7,708 nucleotides of DNA from Chitinophagales bacterium (lineage in GTDB: Bacteria > Bacteroidota > Bacteroidia > Chitinophagales > UBA8649): positions 1 through 7,708 of the forward strand of contig JADHRO010000094.1 of NCBI GenBank assembly GCA_016777395.1, given 5' to 3'. Positions 1-7,447 of this stretch are shown piece after piece (position 1 is the first letter of the stretch; every line of letters starts with the position of its first letter). The notes beneath the pieces were generated by a model. The model worked only from the letters and a program-made list of their open reading frames with translations. It had not been told where the DNA came from and did not search any database. The translations under genes were made by a program, and so were the position numbers.

Positions 1-2
1 AT

Positions 3-284
3 TTTGGTGTACGACTTTATAGTGAGTATGACGATGAAATTAAAAATAAACTAGCGAAATTCCTTTTAGATACAAGTGCACAAAATATTAAGTTTTTAGT
101 TGAGGAAGATCAAAAAAATCAATCCAGCATTGAGCTTCGACAAAAAAATATTATTATGGAAGCTGGTATACCTGAGTATAATATGACCATGGATGCTGCT
201 AAAGACGCTGGCTTACCAATTGGCGCTCTATTTTCAATTAGCAATCAAGATGGCACCTCCCAACTGCATATCAAAACAGAATGA
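3..284 (+). CDS. C-terminal 93 residues of an unidentified protein (5' end outside window)
   Basis: This is the only plus-strand frame open from the left edge to the start of the next gene; the other two frames hit a stop within the first 55 bases. It encodes a soluble, mixed-charge segment starting FGVRLYSEYDDE and ending in TSQLHIKTE before a TGA stop at 282-284. No membrane segment, cysteine cluster or catalytic motif that I can name is visible. The stop overlaps the start of the hydrolase gene as ATGA, which suggests translational coupling and a shared transcript. Partner function could therefore relate to surface polymer or lipid metabolism, but this rests on context only. I do not recognise the family, and the missing N-terminal part would be needed to assign it. 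Confidence 0.75.
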   Translation, partial: FGVRLYSEYDDEIKNKLAKFLLDTSAQNIKFLVEEDQKNQSSIELRQKNIIMEAGIPEYNMTMDAAKDAGLPIGALFSISNQDGTSQLHIKTE

Positions 285-1450
285 AGAAAAGATTCTTTCA
301 AGTAATCTTTGGTGCGCTATTTATAGCTTCACTAGTTTCAATTTATCTAGGCTTTAGTAGTCTAATACATCTACTTGTTATATATACTTTCACTGCGTAT
401 TTATTTAGTTTCCTTGATATCCCCTACCCAAATTGGAAAAAAATGTGTGGGTCAATTTGTATTTCATTGCTTATTGTTGAGTTTGGTTTAGGGCTTAATT
501 TGCCGCATGAGCAGATCGGTTTTTTGAATCCTGCAAAAAAAAATGACTTTAGAGATGTGTTATATCAACTTTTTTACTCCAACCATGATATACATTATCA
601 CAGTGCGCAAGCTAATACAAGCTTTCCATACATTTCAGTAAATGAATTTGTTTACACCCACCATTATGACTCTATCGGCTTACGAATAAATAATCCAACT
701 TTTAAAAGGTGCCAAGACAATAATTTCATACTGGCATTGGGGGATTCTTTTACAGAAGGAGTTGGAGCGCCCAATGACTCCACTTGGATATCTGAATTGG
801 ATAGATTAATTACAGAACCAAATCTTCATCCCATAAATGCAGGAGGAATTTCTAGCGACCCATTGTTTGAGTATTATAAATTAACTACTAAACTTTACAG
901 TATTTATCAACCAATTCAAGTCATACTTACAATCAACGAAACCGACATATTAGACTTCATAGAAAATGGGGGCATAAATCGTTTTAATAACCCGAATCAC
1001 CTTTTAAAGGTAGATGCTCCTGCCTGGTCATTTTTTTATACCTTTTCGCCGCTAAGCCGATACGTCTTCAATAGCATATTGGAGTATAATGAATATGGTA
1101 CCGATAAAGACCTAAAACTGAAAGAACAAGAAGCAATTACGGGTATTCAAGAAACGCTGCTGCTTTTTAAGACACATGCAAAAAAATACAATTACAAGTT
1201 TGACGTGGTTATTATCCCATTAATAGAAGAACTGCAATCCGACAAGCTAAAGCTTAGAAGCATGAAATCCTTTTGCCACAACTCCGGTATTAATTATTTA
1301 AATTTCTACACCTATCTAAAAGAATCCAACTTAAATTACGAAGACTATTATTGGCAAAACGATGGGCACTTAAACCCTAAAGGGTATACATTGCTAGGTA
1401 ATTTAATCTATAATGAGCTGGTGGCTAAAACTGCTTATGCCCAGAAATAA
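281..1450 (+). CDS. membrane-anchored SGNH/GDSL-type hydrolase (esterase or acyltransferase-like)
   Basis: The 389-residue product has a hydrophobic N-terminus with about three membrane helices (roughly residues 5-25, 28-46 and 57-74), followed by a globular domain from about residue 110. The SGNH blocks are recognisable. Block I is LALGDSFTEG with the likely nucleophile Ser156. Block II is INAGGISSD around Asn186 and Gly188-189. A block III-like TINETD contains Asn219 but lacks the classical glycine. Block V is NDGHLNPKGY with Asp361 and His363. The fold and catalytic residues point to hydrolysis or transfer of an ester, such as an O-acetyl group on a glycan or lipid. With an odd number of helices the domain would face outward. 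The ATG lies in the stop of the preceding gene (ATGA). There is no Shine-Dalgarno sequence, so coupling may drive translation. Its last 16 bases overlap the convergent oxygenase gene. The substrate cannot be deduced. Confidence 0.85.
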   Translation: MKKRFFQVIFGALFIASLVSIYLGFSSLIHLLVIYTFTAYLFSFLDIPYPNWKKMCGSICISLLIVEFGLGLNLPHEQIGFLNPAKKNDFRDVLYQLFYSNHDIHYHSAQANTSFPYISVNEFVYTHHYDSIGLRINNPTFKRCQDNNFILALGDSFTEGVGAPNDSTWISELDRLITEPNLHPINAGGISSDPLFEYYKLTTKLYSIYQPIQVILTINETDILDFIENGGINRFNNPNHLLKVDAPAWSFFYTFSPLSRYVFNSILEYNEYGTDKDLKLKEQEAITGIQETLLLFKTHAKKYNYKFDVVIIPLIEELQSDKLKLRSMKSFCHNSGINYLNFYTYLKESNLNYEDYYWQNDGHLNPKGYTLLGNLIYNELVAKTAYAQK

Positions 1451-2253
1451 TATTTATTCTGATTTTTGAATTTAGAAATAAAGCCGCCAAAAGTTATTCG
1501 GCTAATTTCTCCGTTCACAATTGGAACTTGATGCCAATAATTGGATTCATCAAAGAAAATTACATCTCCTTCGTTTAATGTAATTCTTGAGCATGGAATA
1601 TGCTTTAAACTATGCTCTCGATTATCGAGATCAATTAAAGTATCCAGATCCTTTCTAGTTTTAAACTTATCCCAATGAGCAGAATAGATAATGAGGTCTT
1701 CGGCTGCTGTTGGTTTTTGAATCATCGCCAAAAAGGCCTTATGCGAATATGCCTCTAACTGCTTATTGTTTTTTTGAAAGTACCCATCATTCCAATCAAC
1801 AAAAAAATTCCCGCAATGGACATCAAACCTTCCCTGTTCTGGTTGGAGCTCTCGAAGTGAAAACCAAGAATTTGAATAAGAAACATGGTCTGATTCCTGC
1901 GCAAATTCAATAGCTTGATTATCAAGACCAGTATCTATTGAGGCCTTTAGCGAATCTTCCAAAACCTTGAATTCTAAATCTTCCTTAAAATATTTAATCT
2001 CCTCTTCATATCCACTTATGAATCGATCAGGGCCCAAAACGCCGCCAAAGGGCCTTGGAAGAGCTGTATAGCCAAGGCTAGGTTCAAATTTTTGACTTGT
2101 GTAGTTTAAATTTTTATCCCGAATAAGATTCAATTGTTCTTTAGGGAGGAAATTTCTAATTACAAATGCCGCAGTACCTCCTTCAAACAACGCTGAAATT
2201 AGCGGTGCAATAGCTTGTTTACTTGCCTTAAAATCAAATTCTTCTATCCTCAT
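1435..2253 (-). CDS. Fe(II)/2-oxoglutarate enzyme with H-x-G metal motif; candidate radical halogenase
   Basis: The 272-residue soluble protein has the C-terminal half of a double-stranded beta-helix oxygenase. A proximal metal motif DVHCGNFF carries His146-Cys147-Gly148, the distal ligand is His241 in NYWHQVP, and the 2OG-binding arginine is Arg252 in SRITFGGF. The chain ends in YYFWA. The nearby gene at 3174-3998 aligns across these blocks and has Glu where this protein has Gly148. In Fe/2OG halogenases (SyrB2 with Ala; WelO5 and BesD with Gly) the missing acid makes room for halide on iron, so halogenation of an unactivated carbon is a reasonable hypothesis. A degenerate, non-catalytic partner of the paralogue is the main alternative. 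Gly148 is encoded GGG, one base from Glu GAG. This is the last gene of the minus-strand run, 10 bases after the PhyH gene. The ATG at 2253 has no well-placed Shine-Dalgarno sequence. Confidence 0.8.
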   Translation of the reverse strand: MRIEEFDFKASKQAIAPLISALFEGGTAAFVIRNFLPKEQLNLIRDKNLNYTSQKFEPSLGYTALPRPFGGVLGPDRFISGYEEEIKYFKEDLEFKVLEDSLKASIDTGLDNQAIEFAQESDHVSYSNSWFSLRELQPEQGRFDVHCGNFFVDWNDGYFQKNNKQLEAYSHKAFLAMIQKPTAAEDLIIYSAHWDKFKTRKDLDTLIDLDNREHSLKHIPCSRITLNEGDVIFFDESNYWHQVPIVNGEISRITFGGFISKFKNQNKYYFWA

Positions 2254-2263
2254 TGTCTAATCA

Positions 2264-3151
2264 TTAACTGCTCTTTCCAAGTACTCGATTCACCAATTTG
2301 TTCTTCCAAAACACGAACTTAGGTACCTCTTGTTTACATTTTTCTATAAATTCTTGTTGGCCCACTACAGGAGGAGTATAGCTTATAATGCCCAACAATT
2401 TCGCAAGTGGGGGTTTTTTATTTTTTTTCATATTTACCATAGACTCTGAAGATATCTGGTATTGTTCTATTTCATCAAGACTCTTCCCGTCAGGTTTAAA
2501 ATGATGTAACAAAGTAGCATCTACTGGGTATCCTCCGAGTATACAAACCACACGATCTTTATTGGAATGATTCCTCCTTGATGCATGAATAATCCCTTGA
2601 TTAAATAATACACATTCCCCCGATTTAGTTGGTACATCAACCAAATAATCAGCGGCCGCATCCTTATATTTATGGAAATAATCATCTATGTCTGGAGAAA
2701 TCCTTAGCGAAGGATAAAAATTATGACTACCTGGGATAAACTGCATGCATCCATTAAAAATATTGGTGGCATCTAATGAAACCCAAAAACTAAATGACGC
2801 AAACTTTCTTTCATCCACATAATTCCAATCTTGATGAATAGTAACTGCAGATTCTACCCCATGATTTTTAACTAAAAAACCTGCTATTGTCGGATTATAG
2901 CTCAGCATATATTTCTTCAATTTTCGCTCAAAAAAAGGTAACAGAAAAGAATTTATTTCTTCAATAAGATCATTATCACTCGTATTTAATGTAGTATGAA
3001 AAGAACCGTCAAGTAAATTATGTCTTAATGCAACTCTATTATAAAAGTCCTTAATTGCTTTAATATCTTTTTCATTAAACAAGGGAAGCTTAACATACCC
3101 CTCGTTGTTAAACTGCTTATTTAAATTGTCATCCTTTAGTATAGCCTTCAT
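2264..3151 (-). CDS. phytanoyl-CoA dioxygenase (PhyH) family Fe(II)/2OG oxygenase
   Basis: The 295-residue protein carries the complete PhyH signature. The metal ligands are His106 and Asp108 in TIHQDWNYVD. The family loop NGCMQFIPGSH spans residues 133-143. The distal ligand is His189 in GIIHASRRN, and Arg200 is the probable 2OG-binding arginine. Members of this family hydroxylate aliphatic carbons of acyl-CoAs, amino acids, ectoine and many natural products. The family alone does not fix the substrate. After the catalytic core there is a tail of about 75 residues (about 220-295), partly basic and with a KKNKKPP stretch, of unknown role. No membrane segment is seen. It sits between the two paralogous HxE/HxG enzymes, 22 bases after one and 10 before the other, so the three are almost certainly co-transcribed. 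The start follows directly after an AT-rich spacer without a Shine-Dalgarno sequence. All ligands are intact, so an active hydroxylase is expected. Confidence 0.88.
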   Translation of the reverse strand: MKAILKDDNLNKQFNNEGYVKLPLFNEKDIKAIKDFYNRVALRHNLLDGSFHTTLNTSDNDLIEEINSFLLPFFERKLKKYMLSYNPTIAGFLVKNHGVESAVTIHQDWNYVDERKFASFSFWVSLDATNIFNGCMQFIPGSHNFYPSLRISPDIDDYFHKYKDAAADYLVDVPTKSGECVLFNQGIIHASRRNHSNKDRVVCILGGYPVDATLLHHFKPDGKSLDEIEQYQISSESMVNMKKNKKPPLAKLLGIISYTPPVVGQQEFIEKCKQEVPKFVFWKNKLVNRVLGKSS

Positions 3152-3173
3152 AATCGATTAAATTCGAGAATAG

Positions 3174-3998
3174 TTATGCCCAATAATAATACGCTCCATC
3201 CTTTCCTTTCGCAATAAAACATCCCATAGATATCCTTTCTTTTGATCCTTCTATTTTTTCAATCCCATGCCACATTTGAGCTGCTCTAAAAACTATCGCT
3301 TCGCCTGTTTTACAAGGGTGCTTATATCTTTTGGGCTTACTTAGTTGTCTATTCACAAACATAGCCCCTTCGCTGTCGTGTCGCTCTTCATATGAAGTTT
3401 CATTCATATTTATTTTAACGTTTTCCCATTCTTTATCAAAGATAGTTAAACCGCCGCCTATCTCTGGAGCACTAATGGTTACGAATATAGAAATTGCATT
3501 TTCCAAATCAACTTTTTCAAACAACTGCTTTTTGAACTTTAGTTCTAATTGATTTAAAAAAGCATTTTCGCAATGAATATCTATCCCTTGTTTATTTGAA
3601 AATAAGACCCGAAATCCCATTGGATTCAATTTAATGTTGTCAAAAACAAGCAACGGCTTACAGCCCCCCTCCCTTTCTATAATTTCAATAAACCTTTTGG
3701 AAATTTGATTCAAAGGCGCGCTTACAACCTGGGACAGGTTCATATAAGAGTCTCTATATGCCTGAAAAGCATCTTGTTTGTTTCCGTGATCCATCCTTAT
3801 AGACGAGTATGGTAAGGGGAAAAAATATCCATCTTCCAAATTTAGATCTTGTGGAAAATCTTGAAGATCCTTTTCAAAATCATTCAAGACATTCAAATCG
3901 AATAAGTTATTAATTACCGCAACATCAAGGGTTTTATCCATTAATTTTCGCAGCAGTTGCTTCCTAAAGAAGGTTTCATGTGAGACTTTTATATCCAT
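3174..3998 (-). CDS. Fe(II)/2-oxoglutarate oxygenase with H-x-E...H triad
   Basis: The 274-residue soluble protein is paralogous to the enzyme at 1435-2253. Matching blocks include GIDIHCENAFL (His142, Cys143, Glu144), GGGLTIFDKEW, the distal QMWHGIEKI (His244), the 2OG-binding RISMGCFIAK (Arg255), and the C-terminus YYYWA. Glutamate in place of the usual aspartate is known in active enzymes of the clavaminate synthase/VioC type, so this copy looks catalytically competent. The reaction is expected to be hydroxylation, desaturation or another 2OG-driven oxidation; the substrate is unknown. The N-terminal 120 residues are poorly conserved with the paralogue and probably define substrate choice. 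It starts 8 bases after the stop of the upstream membrane protein and is followed 22 bases later by the PhyH gene, so it is a mid-operon gene. No Shine-Dalgarno sequence precedes the ATG. Confidence 0.82.
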   Translation of the reverse strand: MDIKVSHETFFRKQLLRKLMDKTLDVAVINNLFDLNVLNDFEKDLQDFPQDLNLEDGYFFPLPYSSIRMDHGNKQDAFQAYRDSYMNLSQVVSAPLNQISKRFIEIIEREGGCKPLLVFDNIKLNPMGFRVLFSNKQGIDIHCENAFLNQLELKFKKQLFEKVDLENAISIFVTISAPEIGGGLTIFDKEWENVKINMNETSYEERHDSEGAMFVNRQLSKPKRYKHPCKTGEAIVFRAAQMWHGIEKIEGSKERISMGCFIAKGKDGAYYYWA

Positions 3999-4006
3999 AC
4001 AGTCAA

Positions 4007-5716
4007 TTACTGGGTTGATACCGTGTATGCCTTGAAGGTGTTGTTAGGCTTATCTTCGCAATACAACTTCCTCCCATCCGTATCAAATTCTATCCATTCC
4101 ATTTCAATCTCATGGACTTCATACAAGTAGGAAGATAAAAATTCTTTATAAGATTCTGACATTAAAAACACAGCTTGTTTATCTTCTTCAATTACAAACT
4201 GGAAAAATGCTGAATAATTATTGGGGTCACAATTGCATTCCTTCGCTAAAAAGCTTCGATATGGTTCTAACGTAGTTAAGTGTTGTTTATCAAAATAGTA
4301 TACCCGATTAAACTGATCAACTTCTATTTTCTCGAAAGGACGATAAGAATCAGCAAAAATTGAGGAAGATTCTTGATTCAGATAGATAGATTTTCCTTTA
4401 AAAACATTTTCTAAAAATTTTCTTTTTTCTACCATGCAATCATTTGTTTTGCGAAATTTACCACTGCGATTTTGAATAAATCTCAATTGATTAAACATGA
4501 GTCCAAAAAAACATAGACATAAAAAAAGCTTGACCTTACTTCCAAAATTTCTCATTTCGGCTAGAAGAAGATAAAGGCATAAAATCGAGGACATGAGCAA
4601 CATGGGAGAAAGTGCTGTTTCTATCATCTTCACCTTATAGCTCTTTAGTAATATTAATCCCCAAAAAAAGATATAAAAAAGCGTCAAGCGAAGCCCAAGC
4701 TCGTACTTTTGCTTAGAAAGAAATGCAACGACAAGAAAAAAGAAACAACATAAATTAAGATAAAAAACTCCTTCTGCGTTTTTAATCGCCTGATTCAAAG
4801 CATCCATTCCATTCGAAAACAGTGCAGGCATGTTACTTTCTTTACTGCCAACCAAAGACCTAAGAAAAGCTGCATTGTTTGTGCTGGCATCGCCCCACAT
4901 TCCATTAAATATTGCCTGGAAGCGAAATGTATCCAACCGAGATGTCATTTTTGACACATTTGTAATATTGTTTCTAGACATCAATTCATACTCTAATTCT
5001 GGCTCAATTTGTTTATAAAACTGATCTGAATGTTGGACATCATACAAAAACGCTACAATGAATAATAGGCAAGCCATGCCTGGAATAAAATAAAGCTTTA
5101 GCTGCCGTAGAACAGAATCTTTAAATGACCCTTGACCTAGTACGATAAAATCAAACAAGCCGATAACAAGAAGGCTTATCATCGCAGGCTCGGATCTAGT
5201 TAAGAGCGCAAGCACAAAAACAACCACTAAAAGGCCGTATTTTTTCTTCGTTAAGGCCCCGTTTTTATATTGGCTGAGTATATAAAATAAAGCGGCAAAA
5301 CTGAGCATAAATGATATTCGGGTATATATAAAAAAGACATACTGCTCTAGGTAAAAAACACCTATTATTATGCAAACCAAAATAAGCAAACGATTGCTGT
5401 TTCTGGTATTGAAAAAAACCTTTGCTATCATCATCAAGCTAATAGAAAGAAAAATGTAAAGAACAACATTTAACCATGGAATGTTGGGTAAGACAGCGTA
5501 GAGTTTAGCATACAAAGAAAGTAAACCTACGTGTCCAAAAAAATAGAAGTGATTATAAAGCATTCCTGGAGTAAACACTCCACTAAACAAACCTGTTAGG
5601 AATGGCTCATAGCGTTCATAGAAAAAGCCGAAGCCCAAATAGGAAAGAAAAAAAATTGCCAGGGGAAACAAAAGTAGCAGCAGATTATCTTTAAAATTAG
5701 TCGGGAGGCCCTTCAT
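4007..5716 (-). CDS. polytopic membrane protein, GT-C glycosyltransferase-like layout (paralogue of 5759-7423)
   Basis: The 569-residue product has about 11 to 12 hydrophobic helices: one at about 11-32, a run between 82 and 225, and four between 318 and 410. A loop at about 226-317 lies outside the membrane, and a soluble C-terminal domain covers about 411-569. The first loop holds acidic residues and a histidine (Glu34, Glu37, His56) in the place where GT-C transferases carry their catalytic acids. This suggests, but does not prove, a lipid-linked sugar or related group transferase. Residues shared with the paralogue are Thr132-Arg133, Arg174 and Glu176, IEPELEY (237-243), LDTFRF (261-266), GMWGD (272-276) and ECNCD (493-497) followed by a KQAVFLM strand. 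There is a 42-base gap to the paralogue upstream and an 8-base gap to the oxygenase downstream. I do not recognise a named family; a transporter or ligase is possible. Confidence 0.8.
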   Translation of the reverse strand: MKGLPTNFKDNLLLLLFPLAIFFLSYLGFGFFYERYEPFLTGLFSGVFTPGMLYNHFYFFGHVGLLSLYAKLYAVLPNIPWLNVVLYIFLSISLMMIAKVFFNTRNSNRLLILVCIIIGVFYLEQYVFFIYTRISFMLSFAALFYILSQYKNGALTKKKYGLLVVVFVLALLTRSEPAMISLLVIGLFDFIVLGQGSFKDSVLRQLKLYFIPGMACLLFIVAFLYDVQHSDQFYKQIEPELEYELMSRNNITNVSKMTSRLDTFRFQAIFNGMWGDASTNNAAFLRSLVGSKESNMPALFSNGMDALNQAIKNAEGVFYLNLCCFFFLVVAFLSKQKYELGLRLTLFYIFFWGLILLKSYKVKMIETALSPMLLMSSILCLYLLLAEMRNFGSKVKLFLCLCFFGLMFNQLRFIQNRSGKFRKTNDCMVEKRKFLENVFKGKSIYLNQESSSIFADSYRPFEKIEVDQFNRVYYFDKQHLTTLEPYRSFLAKECNCDPNNYSAFFQFVIEEDKQAVFLMSESYKEFLSSYLYEVHEIEMEWIEFDTDGRKLYCEDKPNNTFKAYTVSTQ

Positions 5717-5758
5717 AATGATGGATATATTACAAATTAACCAGCACTTGCTGTTTGA

Positions 5759-7423
5759 TTAATCAAATATAAGGTATTTTAAATCATAGCTTTGGTAAAC
5801 AGAACTTTTCAAACACAAAGGTTTTACTAATTCTAAAGACTTCTCTATTGGTATAAATTTAACTGAACGACCATGGACGATTCTAAGGTATTTTTGGAGT
5901 AATGCCGCTCGCTGATCATCAATAAGAAAAACCGCCTTTTTATTGCTCGCCCATTTTAGAAAAGCAATAGCCCTACTTGCGTCACAACCGCAAATCTCAC
6001 TTAAATAAGAAATATTTCTTGGTACAATCGAGTAATTACTAACATCATACATTAAATATTTATTTGCCTCATTGTTTTGGTTAAACAATTCATAATTTTT
6101 ATCAAATAAATGGATGGTGTTTTGACTAACTATAACGTTTCCCTCTTTTTGAACTTTTTCGATTTCATTCATGGCCGTCTTCAAACAAGCGGTATCGTCA
6201 TATACCTGTATTTGATTGCCTAAAGCATTGTCTAATGTGTAATACAAACTCAAGCAAATTATAAATAAAAACAATTTGGACAGATAGCCTGGTATTTTTA
6301 ATGGGCCGAGTTGTTTAGCCAAGTAGAAAGTAGAAAGCAATAAAAAAATTATGTTCAAACCAATTACATGTCGATCCGCAATGCGAACATTGTAATCGAG
6401 ATATACAAATAATAAAAACTGAAATATTGCAAGTAAGAGTAGCCTATATATGAAAGAAAAATCCCGAATAAAAAATATTGCTAAGATTGAATATAGAAGC
6501 AGAAAAACAGTGAAAACAGCATAGTATTTGTAAAAGAATAAAGTATTACTAAATGAAGAGCAAAACTGATCATAATTAAAATCAAATTGTCTTGAAGTTA
6601 TTCTTTTAAGAAACTTTAAAGAAATAAACTCCGTATCGATAAACATCCCAGAACTTGCCATTTCATAGCGGAGCGAATCCAGGTTGTTATTCATCTCTCC
6701 TAAGGCTATGATTCGGCCAGTTGATAGGGCGTATTCGATATCTGGCTCAATGAGAATTTCAAACCTGTCTGTCAGCCCTCTGTGAACGTAAAAGAGACTT
6801 ACAAGAAGTAAAAGACTTAAAAAGGGAAGCTTTAATCTTCGAATCAAAAGGAAAAGATCGCCTCTAAAAATAAAATGGGCAACTGAGACAATTAAAATAG
6901 CACCCACACCACTCTCTGGTCTCATTAAAAAACCAGAAAGAAAAACCAAAAAATGAGGACCTATGTATTTTATGCCTCCTTGGCCGTAAAGCAAGTTTAT
7001 GAGCGCCACTCCTGATAGCACAGTCGCATACCTTGTGTGCGTAATTGACAAGATATTCTCAATAAACAGCAATGATACTATGAGAAAGAAGAAATGCCTT
7101 GTTACAAAACTCCGCTTCTTCAGTATCAGGCTATCTATAGTATGAAGTGTATAGCCTAAAGACAGTATGTTTAGCAGAATATAGCTACTTGAAAATACAT
7201 TTATGTTTGGAAACAGTTCCTGAATAAATTTAAGCCCGTCTCGAAACACCAATATCCCCAAATAATGCTGATCAAAAAGTGAAAAATCGGTAAACTGAAA
7301 GCTAGACATGCTAGCGCAAAACGAGTCGTAAGAGTCGTCAAAAACTCCATCAAATAAATAGAAAGAAAGAAACGAAGTGAAAAAAGCATAAAATGCAGAT
7401 ATATAGATACTTCTATACTTCAT
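5759..7423 (-). CDS. polytopic membrane protein, GT-C glycosyltransferase-like layout (paralogue of 4007-5716)
   Basis: The 554-residue product matches its neighbour in architecture. It has a first helix at about 6-25, an acidic loop (Asp29, Asp30, Asp33, His53), helices between about 78 and 213, an outer loop at 214-295, and four helices between 296 and 396. A soluble C-terminal domain covers about 397-554. Shared motifs are HTRYATVLSG (Arg131), MRPE (Arg168, Glu170), IEPDIEY (225-231), LDSLRY (248-253), GMFID (259-263) and EICGCD (476-481) followed by KKAVFLIDD. The acidic first loop is stronger than in the neighbour and fits a GT-C catalytic site. Membrane transfer of a sugar or other group is therefore the preferred guess, with substrate unknown. 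It begins 24 bases after the stop of the radical SAM-like gene and is separated by 42 bases from the next gene. The ATG has no Shine-Dalgarno sequence. Confidence 0.8.
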   Translation of the reverse strand: MKYRSIYISAFYAFFTSFLSFYLFDGVFDDSYDSFCASMSSFQFTDFSLFDQHYLGILVFRDGLKFIQELFPNINVFSSSYILLNILSLGYTLHTIDSLILKKRSFVTRHFFFLIVSLLFIENILSITHTRYATVLSGVALINLLYGQGGIKYIGPHFLVFLSGFLMRPESGVGAILIVSVAHFIFRGDLFLLIRRLKLPFLSLLLLVSLFYVHRGLTDRFEILIEPDIEYALSTGRIIALGEMNNNLDSLRYEMASSGMFIDTEFISLKFLKRITSRQFDFNYDQFCSSFSNTLFFYKYYAVFTVFLLLYSILAIFFIRDFSFIYRLLLLAIFQFLLFVYLDYNVRIADRHVIGLNIIFLLLSTFYLAKQLGPLKIPGYLSKLFLFIICLSLYYTLDNALGNQIQVYDDTACLKTAMNEIEKVQKEGNVIVSQNTIHLFDKNYELFNQNNEANKYLMYDVSNYSIVPRNISYLSEICGCDASRAIAFLKWASNKKAVFLIDDQRAALLQKYLRIVHGRSVKFIPIEKSLELVKPLCLKSSVYQSYDLKYLIFD

Positions 7424-7447
7424 ATGAATTGATTAAATTTCATCTTC

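Noticed and set aside
535..543. A9 homopolymer in the hydrolase gene, plus T8 at about 2422-2429 in the PhyH gene, as possible slippage or frameshift sites
   Set aside because: Both genes are intact across the runs, and such tracts are expected in Lys/Asn-rich AT-rich coding sequence; nothing shows programmed frameshifting.
1710..1913. Plus-strand ORF of 67 codons
   Set aside because: It lies wholly antisense to the catalytic core of the HxG enzyme, has no start signal and encodes no recognisable protein; it is a shadow frame.
3331..3552. Plus-strand ORF of 73 codons
   Set aside because: It is antisense to conserved blocks of the HxE oxygenase; its hydrophobic look is a by-product of the opposite strand.
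4830..5018. Plus-strand ORF of 62 codons
   Set aside because: It is antisense to the conserved loop of the membrane protein, with no ribosome-binding or family signal.
5717..5758. 42-base gap between the two membrane protein genes as a promoter or terminator site
   Set aside because: I see no hairpin followed by a T run and no convincing promoter pair; it looks like an ordinary intra-operon spacer.
7201..7389. Second minus-strand ORF of 62 codons inside the first membrane protein gene
   Set aside because: It is an out-of-frame reading of the same strand; the main frame shows paralogue-supported conservation there.
7427..7440. AT-rich element AATTGATTAAATTT before the gene starting at 7423, similar at 12 of 14 bases to AATCGATTAAATTC at 3152-3165 before the PhyH gene
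   Set aside because: There are only two copies, the spacing to the ATG differs (3 versus 0 bases), and low-complexity AT-rich spacers give such matches by chance.
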